DNA from: Candidatus Brachybacterium merdavium
GTDB taxonomy: Bacteria > Actinomycetota > Actinomycetes > Actinomycetales > Dermabacteraceae
NCBI GenBank assembly: GCA_019118275.1
Contig: DWZH01000068.1
Coordinates: 1-56,822, forward strand
DNA: 56,822 nucleotides
Direction of reading: 5' to 3'
Of the stretch, positions 40,905 to 50,286 are shown one piece after another; the first letter of the stretch is position 1; each line of letters begins with the position of its first letter. Below the pieces are notes generated by a model. It had not been told where the DNA came from and did no database searches. It was given only the letters and a program-made list of their open reading frames with translations. The position numbers and the translations under genes are program-made.

Positions 40905-41297
40905 CTACAGTCCTCGTGGCCCGAACTCGGTGTCGATGACATGTTTGGGCAGGGCACCGGTCCGGCGATGGGTCTCGAGCCATGCGCCGGTGAGGAAGAG
41001 ACCCTGGCCATCCAATCCCGTGCCGGAGATCTCGAGGTCCCGCACCGTGCCGGGCCGGGGAACCGCATCGGAGTGCGGGGCCTCCAGTCGCACCCAGGTA
41101 GGAACGAGCTCGATCTCGAGCTGATCGAGGACCTCGTCATCGGGGTCTTCGAGGAGAACCGCACGGATCTCCCGTCCCCATCGCCTGCTCAGCTCCCTCA
41201 GCACCGTCGGCGCAGGACGCGAGGGCCCGGCCCAGGTGACGCTGATGAGCACCACCACCGGCCGGGCCCCTGGCTCAGGCGTCACCCGAGCGGTCAT
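40905..41297 (-). CDS. Thioredoxin-fold protein without active-site cysteines
   Basis: 130 residues from the ATG at 41297; a GTG 15 bases upstream is possible, and neither has a clear ribosome binding site. PVVVLISVTWAGPSRPAPTVLRELSRRW aligns with the thioredoxin active-site strand and helix, but the WCGPC motif reads WAGPS (residues 22-26), so both redox cysteines are replaced. The following IRAVLLEDPDDEVLDQLEIELVPTWV keeps the fold including the cis-Pro position. It cannot act as an ordinary thioredoxin. It starts 33 bases after the trxB stop, where trxA usually sits. Confidence 0.75.
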   Translation of the reverse strand: MTARVTPEPGARPVVVLISVTWAGPSRPAPTVLRELSRRWGREIRAVLLEDPDDEVLDQLEIELVPTWVRLEAPHSDAVPRPGTVRDLEISGTGLDGQGLFLTGAWLETHRRTGALPKHVIDTEFGPRGL

Positions 41298-41329
41298 CGC
41301 TGCAGTCGGCACCGCGCGAGCGGGACCGG

Positions 41330-42478
41330 TCAGCGTCCGCTGGGCAGGGTCACGGACACGGACTCGTCGGTCCCGCTGATCGGATTGGACTCGTCGGTCG
41401 GGACCGCCTCGGCGGCCGTGGTCATCGGATCTTGGACGTCGGCCGTGGTGAGAGCTGCCTGATCGGTCAGCCAGCGCTCGGCGTCGAGAGCGGCCTGGCA
41501 TCCGGTGCCGGCCGCCGTGACGGCCTGGCGGTAGGTGTGGTCGACGACGTCCCCGGCCGCGAACACGCCCGCCACGGAGGTGTAGGTCGATCGGCCCTGC
41601 ACCACGATGTAGCCCTGCTCGTCGAGCTCGAGCTTGCCCTCGAGCAGCTCGGTGCGCGGGATGTGGCCGATCGCCTCGAAGACGGCGGAGGTGGGCAGGT
41701 CCCGCTCCTCGCCGGTCAGGGTGTCACGCAGCGTCACGGACTCGACCTTGTCGATCCCGTTGATGCTGACCACCTCACTGTTCCATTGGAACTGCAGCTT
41801 CGGGTCGGCCTCGGCACGGCGGGCCATGATCTTCGAGGCCCGCAGCTCGTCGCGGCGATGGACCAGTGTGACGTTCTTGCCGAAGCGGGTCAGGAACGTC
41901 GCCTCCTCCACGGCACTGTCGCCCCCTCCGACGACCACGATGTCCTGGTCCTTGAAGAAGAAACCGTCGCAGGTCGCGCACCAGCTGACGCCCTTGCCGG
42001 ACAGGCGCGACTCACCGTCGATCCCGAGCTTGCGGTACGCCGAGCCGGTGGAGATGATCAGCGTCTTCGCGCGGTAGACAGTGCCGTCGTCGAGGGTGAC
42101 GGTCTTGACCGGTCCCTCGATCTGCAGGTCCACGGCGTCCTCGAAGATGATCTCGGCGCCGAAGCGCTCCGCCTGCTCCTGCATGGCCGTCATCAGCTCG
42201 GGCCCCTGGATCCCCTCGGCGAAACCCGGGTAGTTCTCGACGTCCGTCGTGGTCATCAGCGCGCCGCCGGCATCGAGGGCACCGGCGATGACGATGGGGT
42301 TCATCTCGGCCCGGGCCGCATAGATGGCCGCGGTGTAGCCGGCAGGCCCGGAGCCGACGATGACGACCTGGTGGACGGTGTCGCCCTCGGCCGGGGACGT
42401 CTCAGCGGCCGGAGCGCTCGACGTGCTGGTGGGCGTCTGGGCGCCCAGGATGTTCAGAGCCTGGATCGGCTGGGTCAT
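41330..42478 (-). CDS. trxB: Thioredoxin-disulfide reductase
   Basis: 382 residues from the ATG at 42478 (AAGGAC about eight bases upstream); another ATG lies six codons earlier. FAD-binding GSGPAG at 42-47, the redox pair CATC at 167-170 (SWCATCDGFFF), the NADPH motif GGGDSAVEEATFL and the C-terminal FAD contact VFAAGDVVDHTYRQAVTAAGTGCQAALDAE are all present. N-terminal (~35) and C-terminal (~40) extensions are disordered. It reduces thioredoxin with NADPH. The active enzyme next to a cysteine-less thioredoxin means its true partner is encoded elsewhere. Confidence 0.96.
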   Translation of the reverse strand: MTQPIQALNILGAQTPTSTSSAPAAETSPAEGDTVHQVVIVGSGPAGYTAAIYAARAEMNPIVIAGALDAGGALMTTTDVENYPGFAEGIQGPELMTAMQEQAERFGAEIIFEDAVDLQIEGPVKTVTLDDGTVYRAKTLIISTGSAYRKLGIDGESRLSGKGVSWCATCDGFFFKDQDIVVVGGGDSAVEEATFLTRFGKNVTLVHRRDELRASKIMARRAEADPKLQFQWNSEVVSINGIDKVESVTLRDTLTGEERDLPTSAVFEAIGHIPRTELLEGKLELDEQGYIVVQGRSTYTSVAGVFAAGDVVDHTYRQAVTAAGTGCQAALDAERWLTDQAALTTADVQDPMTTAAEAVPTDESNPISGTDESVSVTLPSGR

Positions 42479-42663
42479 GGGATGAGGTCCTTCCATCAGG
42501 ATCGTCCGGGAGCAGTCGGATCAGCGACCACGCGTCGGAGTGAGCGGGGTGAACGAGGTGAGCGAAGAGCGCGGGACAGGGCGGCCAGGGCGGTGGCGAT
42601 GCTGGCGAAGACGTCGTGCGCAGGGGCATGTGGCGAGTGCGGGCCGGAGCGGAGGTCGGGAGC

Positions 42664-43233
42664 TCAGACGCCGCCGATCATGACACGTCCGGACCACAGA
42701 CGGGAGTCTGCTGGATCGGCCCCCTTCTCGTCTGCCGTACCGCAGGTGGGAAGCACCACGGTGGTCGAGACCGTGCCGCCGCTCGCCCGCAGCGTCTCGC
42801 GATCCATCGGTCCGTGGATCAGCAGCCAGGCGGGTGTCTGTTCCGGTCCCCATGCCACCTCCTCCATGATCAGGAGCGAATCCTGGCTTCCCTGTTCGCT
42901 CAGGCACTGTGCTGCATCGAAATTCGCCATCGGCTGGATGGTGCCGGAGTCGACCAGTCGCTGGACCTCCGGGCCGAGGGTGCTCTCTGTGATAACGGAT
43001 AGACCCGAGGCATTTCTTCCCGGCCCCGACGAGCCCTCCACCGACGTCGAGCCCATGCCGGTGCTGCTGGTCGTGCTGGTCTGCAGCGCAAATGCCAGCA
43101 GGATGCCCAGCAGTACCGAGAGCACCACTGCGATCAAGATCACGGGACTGGGCACACCGAGGACGGTGCGGGAGCGCGAGAGGCGCCCGCCCCTCGCCCG
43201 CCAGGATGATCTCCCTCGCGGTGGAGAGCTCAT
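42664..43233 (-). CDS. Single-pass membrane protein of unknown function
   Basis: 189 residues. A basic cytoplasmic N-terminus (about 28 residues) is followed by one membrane helix (VILIAVVLSVLLGILLAFALQ), then a Ser/Thr/Gly-rich linker and an extracytoplasmic domain with two Cys residues (AAQCLSEQG and LPTCGT) that could form a disulfide. I recognise no family. It overlaps the pseudokinase gene by four bases (43230-43233), so it is in the same operon as murJ. The position corresponds to genes between trxB and mviN in mycobacteria. Confidence 0.75.
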   Translation of the reverse strand: MSSPPRGRSSWRARGGRLSRSRTVLGVPSPVILIAVVLSVLLGILLAFALQTSTTSSTGMGSTSVEGSSGPGRNASGLSVITESTLGPEVQRLVDSGTIQPMANFDAAQCLSEQGSQDSLLIMEEVAWGPEQTPAWLLIHGPMDRETLRASGGTVSTTVVLPTCGTADEKGADPADSRLWSGRVMIGGV

Positions 43234-46052
43234 TCGACCTGGATCTCCGCGATCCGGCCGCGGAACCGGCCGGCCTCGTTGCTGTCAGACGGGAGCTCGG
43301 ACAACCACAGGGCCACCCTCTCCGCCTCGACCGGCTCGTCCGGCTCGAGGCGCACCTCCCCGTCACCTGCGAACTCACCGCTGGCCAGGGTCTCGCCCAG
43401 GGAGTCGTCCTCGCCGACGGCCCGCAGCTCCAGGGTGCCGCCGCTGTTGCGGGCGGTGGTCACCACCACCGCCGAGAGGGTGGACTCCTCGGCCAGGTCG
43501 ATCCGCACTCCCACACCTTCCTTGAGACCGCCGTACTGCGGTGAGGTGTAGTGCTGGGTGGACCAGAACGTGCCGGGATCTCCGTCGGTGATGCGGTCGA
43601 CCTGATCGAGGTTGTCGGGGTCCGAGTCACTGCCCTCGACCAGGAGTTCGACCCCGTCGAGCTCGGCGGGCGGGAGCTCCTCCTCCTCGGTGGGCTCCTC
43701 CTCGGTGGGCTCTTCCTCCGTCGTCTCCTCCTCGGTTGCAGGCGCCGAAGCGACCGGCTCCGTGTTCAGCGGGTTCTCGACCCGTTCACGCAGTCCGGAG
43801 GTGATCGTGGAGACGGCGAAGACCAGCGCGACGATCACGACCAGCACCGCGCCCAGCAGGATCCACTGCGATTGGCGGGAGCGCTGCTCGGGCTGCGAGG
43901 CGCCCATCGCATAGGCGTCGGGATCATCGGAGTCGACCGCCACGGAGATGACTTCGCGGAGCAGGGTGCTGCGCGGCGACGGCTGTGCGGCCTCGATCGG
44001 CAGATCCTCGAGCGGGCGGTGCTGTCTGCCCTGCACCACGATGGGACCCTCCGACGGGACGGCCGAGACCGAGTCGGACCGACCGGTGACGGTCACCGGA
44101 GTGGGAGAGGCCGCACCCGGGCCCGGATGCACCGCAGCGGAGGGGGTCTGCGCTGAGGCTGCCGCCGGGGTGCCGTCCCGGTGACCAGGAGCATTCGGGT
44201 CCGGGGAGGGCCGGATCGGCTCTGTGGAGCGGGGAGCCAGTTGCTCTTGTTCGGCTGGATCGGAACCGGAGGCCAGTGGCCAGTGGGTCCCGGAGCGGCG
44301 GGACGGGATGGCGGCCTCGGAACCCTCCGCCGTCTCGGCGGGCTCGGCGGCCCCGGGGCCCTGGGCGATCGCTCCACCGGAGACGGCGATCCCTCCGGCG
44401 GACCCGGCCGCTGCCGACGCGGAGTGATCGCCGTGCGCCTGCGGGGCGGACTGAGCGGGATGCTGGCGCGAGGCCGGTGAGGTCTCCTCGGGTGCCGGTA
44501 CCGGCGGATGCGGCACGGTGAGGTCCAGGTGGCCGGGGAAGGCACTGCTGGAGCGTTTCTGGTCGAGCTGCAGGTCCCGCACGATCGCCTGAGCGTCGGC
44601 GGAACTGTGTGCGGCCTGCTGCTGAGCCGCCTCGCCTTCGGCGGCGACAGCGTCCTCGCCCGAACCGTCGGAGCCGGCGCCCTGCGCGCTCGTGTCCTCG
44701 TGCGGGAAGCCGGTGCCCCGGGTGCCGTCCGGGCGGCCCTCGGCGTGGGCACGGGAATCAGCGCCCGGGCCGGGCTCGAAGCCGGGGCCGGCATCGGTTC
44801 CAGTGGCAGCGTCGGTGCCGGCACCCGTGTCCGGCCCGGCACCGACCGAGCTCGCGGCGTCCTCGCCGTCGCGCTCGTCCTCGTCCTCGTCGTCGGGCAC
44901 GGCCGCCATCAGGGCCGTGCTCTCCAGGCCGTCCTCATCGAGGTCACTCGAGGAGTCGTCTGACGAGGCGGCATCGCCCGTCGCGGTGCCCCCCGGGGAG
45001 GGGGCAGCTGCGGGTGCCGCCCCTTCGGCAGCCGTCCCGTCGGCAGCCGCTCCTCCGCCGGCTACGGCACCGGAGGCCGCAGCCGCTGCCGCGAGACCTG
45101 ACGCACCGCTTTCGGCCCCGGCTCCTGCGGAGCCGCCCCCGCCTTCAGCACCTGCCGTGGGCCTCTTCGGGCTGGCGCTCTCGGTTCGAGAGGCCTGCTC
45201 GCCGTGGGACCGATAGGCCTCGAGGGTGACCGGGATCGACTGCCACGGCTCGAGCGCCGCGATCAGGCCACGGGTGGTCTCGGGGATCTCCTCGCTGGTC
45301 TCGTTCAGCACCAGCTCACACAGCAGATCCAGATCAGCCGGGATCTGCGGGGCACCATCGGCCACGACGGCCGAGGGCTTGGGCACCTCACCGTTCTCGT
45401 CGGGGCGCGGGCTGTGCCCGGTCAGCGCCCGGTACAGCAGGGCCGTCAGGGCAGCGGTGTCCTGGAAGGACGCGACCTCCCGTGAACGGTCGAGGCCCGG
45501 ATGGGACGCGGCCTCCACGCCCACTCCCAGCACCTTCACCACCCCCGTGCGGGGATCGACGAAGATGCGGTTGGAGTCGAGGAACTGATGGCGCAGACCC
45601 CGGCGGCGGGCCACCTCCAGCCCCATGGCGGCCTCACCGATCACGGCCCGGGCCGTCTCGGGGTGCAGCACTCCCTTGCCCAGCATCGCCGCCAGTGGCG
45701 GAGCCGGAGGCAGGGGGTACTCCACCACGGTGGTGGGATGCGCGTCCTCGTCGGCGTGATCGGAGTCGGCGGCACCGGGGCCGGAGCTCGGGCCGTCCTC
45801 GCGGGGATCGTCGAGCACCACCACCTCGTGCACCGGCATGAGCCGTTCGTCCTCTACGAGATAGGCGCGACGGACCGCGTCCGCCGTCTCCAGCGCGGCC
45901 TCACCGCGCACGATGAACAGGGTCACCGCCTCACCGGTGGCCACCGAGCGGGCGCGATGCCACACCGCGCCGTCGGCGACCCCGGACAGGGGGATCGTCC
46001 CCTCCAGGGTCCACCTCGAACGCAGGGCGTCCTGATGCGGGTTCGTGTTCAC
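43230..46052 (-). CDS. Pseudokinase-discoidin membrane protein of the MurJ operon
   Basis: 940 residues. Residues 1-~260 follow the fold of a Ser/Thr protein kinase but lack its catalytic residues: the HRD loop reads RHQFLDSN and the DFG position VLGVG, with no glycine loop. A long Ala/Glu/Gly/Pro linker follows to ~750, then a membrane helix (WILLGAVLVVIVALVFAVSTI), an acidic TEEEPTEEE repeat and a C-terminal discoidin-like beta domain (ITDGDPGTFWSTQHY, RIDLAEESTLSAVVVTT, VALWLSELP). In mycobacteria the equivalent pseudokinase and sugar-binding parts are fused to MviN and recruit FhaA. Here they form a separate protein directly upstream of trxB-side genes and downstream of murJ. Confidence 0.85.
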   Translation of the reverse strand: MNTNPHQDALRSRWTLEGTIPLSGVADGAVWHRARSVATGEAVTLFIVRGEAALETADAVRRAYLVEDERLMPVHEVVVLDDPREDGPSSGPGAADSDHADEDAHPTTVVEYPLPPAPPLAAMLGKGVLHPETARAVIGEAAMGLEVARRRGLRHQFLDSNRIFVDPRTGVVKVLGVGVEAASHPGLDRSREVASFQDTAALTALLYRALTGHSPRPDENGEVPKPSAVVADGAPQIPADLDLLCELVLNETSEEIPETTRGLIAALEPWQSIPVTLEAYRSHGEQASRTESASPKRPTAGAEGGGGSAGAGAESGASGLAAAAAASGAVAGGGAAADGTAAEGAAPAAAPSPGGTATGDAASSDDSSSDLDEDGLESTALMAAVPDDEDEDERDGEDAASSVGAGPDTGAGTDAATGTDAGPGFEPGPGADSRAHAEGRPDGTRGTGFPHEDTSAQGAGSDGSGEDAVAAEGEAAQQQAAHSSADAQAIVRDLQLDQKRSSSAFPGHLDLTVPHPPVPAPEETSPASRQHPAQSAPQAHGDHSASAAAGSAGGIAVSGGAIAQGPGAAEPAETAEGSEAAIPSRRSGTHWPLASGSDPAEQEQLAPRSTEPIRPSPDPNAPGHRDGTPAAASAQTPSAAVHPGPGAASPTPVTVTGRSDSVSAVPSEGPIVVQGRQHRPLEDLPIEAAQPSPRSTLLREVISVAVDSDDPDAYAMGASQPEQRSRQSQWILLGAVLVVIVALVFAVSTITSGLRERVENPLNTEPVASAPATEEETTEEEPTEEEPTEEEELPPAELDGVELLVEGSDSDPDNLDQVDRITDGDPGTFWSTQHYTSPQYGGLKEGVGVRIDLAEESTLSAVVVTTARNSGGTLELRAVGEDDSLGETLASGEFAGDGEVRLEPDEPVEAERVALWLSELPSDSNEAGRFRGRIAEIQVE

Positions 46053-46108
46053 GGACCGTCCTTCTCCTCGTCCTGCGGGCTGCCGCCCGTCACGAGCGTT
46101 GTCCCATG

Positions 46109-47836
46109 CTACGAGGTCGCCCCTGCGCCCCGGCCGATCTTCCGCTGGACCATACCGACCACCCAGCGCACCTCATCCACTCGCAGCACCCATGCCACCG
46201 CGAGGAACACGACCGTCATCAGCGCGCCCACGACCGACCCCAGCAGCACCGCCATCCCCCGATGGATCCAGAAGAGATCATCGGCCAGCGCCACCAGCAG
46301 GGTGCCCACCAGCCAGCTCACCACGCCGGCCCCACCGAGCTTCACCAGCATGATCGTGCCGGCTCGCTGACTCGGGGTCTCGACCCCCAGCGCGGCCGCC
46401 CGCCGGCGCAGCATCCACAGCCCCATGGCCCAGGCCACCAGATTGCCGAAGCTCGTGGAACCGGCGGCGGCCATCGCCGCCCACTGCGGATCCACCAGGT
46501 TCAGGATCACCGGGACCGAGAGCAGTGTGATCGCGGCGATCGGGATCTGGACCAGGAACGGGGTGCGGGCGTCCTCATAGGCGAAGAAGTAGCGCTTGAT
46601 CAGGTACAGCGAGGCGAAGGGGACCAGACCCAGCATGTAGGCCACCAGCACGGAGCCATTGGCGCGGGCCGCCACCTCCCCGGTGCCGCCGCCGATCACC
46701 CACATGATCGGTCCGGACAGGGCGATGAACATGACCGTGCACAGCACCATCGGAACCGCCAGCAGCCGGTTGGTCTCCCCGTAGCGGCGCAGCGCGGCGC
46801 GGTGGTCGCCGTCGACCGCGCTGTGAGAGATGGCGGGGAACGCCGCGGTGACCAAGGTGACCGCGATGATCCCCTGCGGGAGCATGAACGCGAGGTAGGC
46901 CCACTCCATGGTCAGCAGAGCCGGGTAGCGGGCCGCCAGATCGGGCTGGTCACGAAGCTGCTCGGTCATCCTCACCGCGCCGTTGGTCGCCCAGCGGGAG
47001 GCCCAGATGCCCACCTGCCCCAGGCCCAGCATGCCCAAGGTCCACAGGCCGATGCGGCTGAGCTTGCCCAGCCCCAGACCGCGGAAGCCCCACCGAGGCC
47101 GCAGACGCAGGTCCAGCTTCTTCACGTACCAGAACAGGAACAGCACCTGGGAGGCCGAACCACCCACATTGATCGCGGCCATCGCCACCACCATGGTCAT
47201 GGTCCAGTCGGCCGGAGAGCCCACGGTCCCCCACACACCCAGGAAGATCCCGGCACCGATGATCGCGACCAGGTTGTTGATCACCGGTGCCCACTGGTAG
47301 GGCCCGAAGGACTCATGGGCGTTGAGCAGCTGGCCGCACATCACGTACAGCGCGGAGAAGAAGATCTGCGGCATCATCCAGTAGCCGAGCTGGATCGCGA
47401 GCGCATAGGTGGCCGGGGGCAGCACCCCGGAGGTGAGCACCAGCAGCGCAGGCACGGCGAGCATGCACAGTGCCGTCAGCCCCAGCGCCGCGGCCGCGAC
47501 CAGGGTCATCAGGCGGGAGATGTAGTCGCTGCCGCGGTCGGGCCGTTTGACGGCCCGGACGATCGCCGGCACCAGGATCGCGTTCAGGGTGCCGCCGCCG
47601 ACCAGGATCCAGATGGTGTTGGGCAGGGTGTTGGCGGCGCTGAAGGCGTTGGCCGCCGCGGACATCGAACCGGCCAGGATCGCGCCGAACATGAAGTTCC
47701 GCACGAACCCCAGCAGCCGCGAGACGACCGATCCCGAGGCCATCAGCACGCTGGCCTGCAGCAGCCTGGCCCGGCTGGAAGGCACCCCGGCGCGGCGATG
47801 CCGGGGGACGTGCTGGGTGCGCAACCGGCTGCTCAT
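46109..47836 (-). CDS. murJ: Lipid II flippase MurJ
   Basis: 575 residues with about fourteen membrane segments. ASVLMASGSVVSRLLGFVRNFMFGAIL and AFSAANTLPNTIWILVGGGTLNAILVPAIVRA are the characteristic MurJ/MviN start; central-cavity charged residues (for example in SRLLGFVRN) are kept. It moves lipid II across the membrane for peptidoglycan synthesis. Unlike the mycobacterial protein, it carries no fused kinase domain; that part is encoded next. It overlaps the DUF6049 gene by four bases. Confidence 0.95.
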   Translation of the reverse strand: MSSRLRTQHVPRHRRAGVPSSRARLLQASVLMASGSVVSRLLGFVRNFMFGAILAGSMSAAANAFSAANTLPNTIWILVGGGTLNAILVPAIVRAVKRPDRGSDYISRLMTLVAAAALGLTALCMLAVPALLVLTSGVLPPATYALAIQLGYWMMPQIFFSALYVMCGQLLNAHESFGPYQWAPVINNLVAIIGAGIFLGVWGTVGSPADWTMTMVVAMAAINVGGSASQVLFLFWYVKKLDLRLRPRWGFRGLGLGKLSRIGLWTLGMLGLGQVGIWASRWATNGAVRMTEQLRDQPDLAARYPALLTMEWAYLAFMLPQGIIAVTLVTAAFPAISHSAVDGDHRAALRRYGETNRLLAVPMVLCTVMFIALSGPIMWVIGGGTGEVAARANGSVLVAYMLGLVPFASLYLIKRYFFAYEDARTPFLVQIPIAAITLLSVPVILNLVDPQWAAMAAAGSTSFGNLVAWAMGLWMLRRRAAALGVETPSQRAGTIMLVKLGGAGVVSWLVGTLLVALADDLFWIHRGMAVLLGSVVGALMTVVFLAVAWVLRVDEVRWVVGMVQRKIGRGAGATS

Positions 47837-50217
47837 GGGCGCTCCTCGTCAGTGTCGTGGTCGGTGGATGTCCCGGTGTCGGGTGGGCCGGGCGTCGGGG
47901 GTGGGCTGGTCTCCCCGAGCGGTGCGGACCGTCCGCTGCGCGCCAGCTCCTCGGGATCCTCCGGGCCCCGCATCGCCGGGGCGCGGGTGGCGGCCCCGGT
48001 GCGGCGGGCGCGGGCCACACCCACGACCACCAGCAGGCTCATCGCGATCACCACCAGCATCGTGGTCCAGTTCTCCCAGGCGGGATTCACCGTCAGCGGC
48101 ACCTCGACCGGTTCGGTCAGGCTGCGCCCGTCCTCGGTGGTCAGCGAGGAGGTCAGGGTGACGGTCCCGTTGGCGATGGCGGAGACCGGCACCGTCGTCT
48201 CGACCTGCCCGCGGGCGGGCACCTCCACCACGGGTTGCTCCTCGATGTGCACCAGCGGCCGGTCCGAGCTGACCTGGATGCGCACTCTGATGCGCGTGTC
48301 CAGGCCATTGGTGACCGTGATCGGCACCGGGGCGGTATCGGAGATCAGGTTGTACTCGGAGGCGGGCGCCACCTCGATCGCCTCGTCGAGCGTCGCGGTG
48401 AGGTCCGCGGCCTGCTCAGCGCGCTGCGCCGGGACCTCCGGATCCTCCCGCCAGCGGATCGACGCGCCGGACAGCGTCGTGAGGCGCGGCCCCTGGAGAG
48501 CGGCATCGTCCTTCATCGCCGCGCCCAGGGTGTCCAGCCGCGACCAGGTCTGGGTGAGCTCGTCCAGCACCGCGGGATCGGTCAGCTGCGGATCCTCCGC
48601 CTCCGCCAGATGGGCGTAGCGATCGTCCTCACCCGGCCCGGAAGGGAGCACCTGCGCGTCATCGACCTCGCCCTCGGCGTAGAGCGCACCGGAGTCGTCC
48701 TGTGTATCGCTCACCCAGTCGCGGTGGGCGGCGGCATCGAGCAGGGCCGCGGTACGTCCCGTCTCGATCCAGGGGACGTCGCCGAGCGCATCGAGGGCGT
48801 CGCCGGCGGCGGAGGCGTCCAGATCCACGTCCGGATCCGGGACGATCAGCAGGTGACGGGGCGCGGTCGTGTACTCGGCGGCGATCGTGGCGGTCTCGGC
48901 CAGCAGGCGCTGGCGAGTCTGCTCGGCGTCGCTCTCCCCGGTGAGCTGGGAGAACTCCGCCGACAGCTCCGGGTCCGGGGCCAGCAGCGGCAGATCCTCG
49001 CCGCTGCCGGCCTGCCGATGGAGCGCGATCGAGCTCGGCGTGACCGTGGCGGAGGGGTCGGTGCGCAGCGAGGAGGCGGGCACGATCGCCGCGCTGGCCC
49101 CGGCCGTGCGCACCTGCTGCAGGGCCTGCGGACCGGCCTGCTCGGAGGGGACTCCCAGCGCCATGGCACGCGGGACGATGCCGCTCTCCTCCCAGGCGGC
49201 CTCCCCCTGCTCCTCGGCCGCGCGGGCCAGCTCCGTGGCCCCGGCCGCATGCACGGACTCCAGATCGGTGCGCGCGTACGGCATCGCCAGGACGGTCCGC
49301 CCCCCGACCGACTCCTCCAGAGCGGTGGCCATCCCGGTCGCCGCGGGCTCCGGTTCGTAGGTGACCGCCGGCTGCGGGGTCGGTTCGGCCGACTCCTGCT
49401 CCGCGTCCGACTCGGTGCCCTCCTCCGTGTCGACGTCCTGCGGGAGCATCGGTGGGTCCAGCAGCGCCGGATCCAGCCACCAGTCCACGTCTTCCCGCTG
49501 GGCGAGCTCCAGCAGGCTTCCCAGACGTCCGGACTCCACGGACTCCCCGTAGCTCGGTGGGTCCGAGATCGCCTCGGCCGCGTCCCTGCTCGCGATGGGC
49601 AGGAGCACCGACTGGGTGATGGAATCCTCCGCGCCCTCCGGCCGCCAGACCACGAAGGAGCGGATCGCCGCGAGCGGCTGCTCATCGGCGACCACGGTCA
49701 GCGAGATGCGGCGCGCGCCCCAGTAGTAGGGCTCGTCGCTGTAGCCCAGCTCCTCCGCGGTGGCCTCCACGGAGAGCGTCACGCTCTGCCCCGGTGCCAA
49801 GGTCGAGGCCGGGCCGGAGCGGGAGATGGCCTCGCTGCTGACGTCCGGGGAGGAGTCGGCCTGCCACTGCGAGATGGCCTCGCGCTCGGTGACCCGGGAG
49901 GAGGACCCCCGCAGCTCCAGGACCGGATCGCTCAGCGGTTCGGACGATGTGTTGGTCACCTCCACCTGGGCGGTCACCGTGCCACCCGGGCTGAGCGACG
50001 CCGGATCCAGGGACACCAGGTCCATGCTGATCGGCGTGTCGTCGGGCAGCGGCGGCGGAGCGGCGGGCGCGCCGACGGATCCGGCCGGACCTGCGGCGCC
50101 GGCCGCCGCCCCCGCGGTCGCCAAGGGGCTCGCGAGCGCCGGGGCGACGATCAGCAGGACCGTCAGCAGCGCCGCGAGCACCGGGCGCACGGACGGCGGG
50201 GACAACGGCATGGTCAC
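47833..50217 (-). CDS. DUF6049-family secreted/membrane-anchored protein
   Basis: 794 residues. A signal peptide (VRPVLAALLTVLLIVAPALASPLA) is followed by Ig-like beta segments (VSLDPASLSPGGTVTAQVEVTNTS), a long Ala/Glu-rich middle domain and a C-terminal membrane helix (WTTMLVVIAMSLLVVVGVA) with a basic cytoplasmic tail. This is the homologue by position of mycobacterial Rv3909, always next to murJ, with unknown function, presumably in cell-wall synthesis. Starts at 50217 (GTG) or 50211 (ATG); neither has a clear ribosome binding site. It is divergent from pcnA. Confidence 0.88.
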   Translation of the reverse strand: MTMPLSPPSVRPVLAALLTVLLIVAPALASPLATAGAAAGAAGPAGSVGAPAAPPPLPDDTPISMDLVSLDPASLSPGGTVTAQVEVTNTSSEPLSDPVLELRGSSSRVTEREAISQWQADSSPDVSSEAISRSGPASTLAPGQSVTLSVEATAEELGYSDEPYYWGARRISLTVVADEQPLAAIRSFVVWRPEGAEDSITQSVLLPIASRDAAEAISDPPSYGESVESGRLGSLLELAQREDVDWWLDPALLDPPMLPQDVDTEEGTESDAEQESAEPTPQPAVTYEPEPAATGMATALEESVGGRTVLAMPYARTDLESVHAAGATELARAAEEQGEAAWEESGIVPRAMALGVPSEQAGPQALQQVRTAGASAAIVPASSLRTDPSATVTPSSIALHRQAGSGEDLPLLAPDPELSAEFSQLTGESDAEQTRQRLLAETATIAAEYTTAPRHLLIVPDPDVDLDASAAGDALDALGDVPWIETGRTAALLDAAAHRDWVSDTQDDSGALYAEGEVDDAQVLPSGPGEDDRYAHLAEAEDPQLTDPAVLDELTQTWSRLDTLGAAMKDDAALQGPRLTTLSGASIRWREDPEVPAQRAEQAADLTATLDEAIEVAPASEYNLISDTAPVPITVTNGLDTRIRVRIQVSSDRPLVHIEEQPVVEVPARGQVETTVPVSAIANGTVTLTSSLTTEDGRSLTEPVEVPLTVNPAWENWTTMLVVIAMSLLVVVGVARARRTGAATRAPAMRGPEDPEELARSGRSAPLGETSPPPTPGPPDTGTSTDHDTDEERP

Positions 50218-50286
50218 ACTGTAGGCGGCCGCTACCGTAGAGGGGCTGTGCCTTCACCACTCCTCCCCAGCGACAGGACCCCGCCT

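Noticed and set aside
46106-48619. 837-residue open frame on the plus strand
   Set aside because: Antisense of murJ and DUF6049; composition (His/Gln/Arg/Gly-rich) is that of a shadow frame, while the minus-strand proteins have clear family motifs.
47857-50286. Very long open frame on the plus strand leading into pcnA
   Set aside because: It is the antisense of the DUF6049 gene, kept open by high GC codon bias, and its translation is Gly/Arg/His-rich without domain features. Only the part from 50287 is real.
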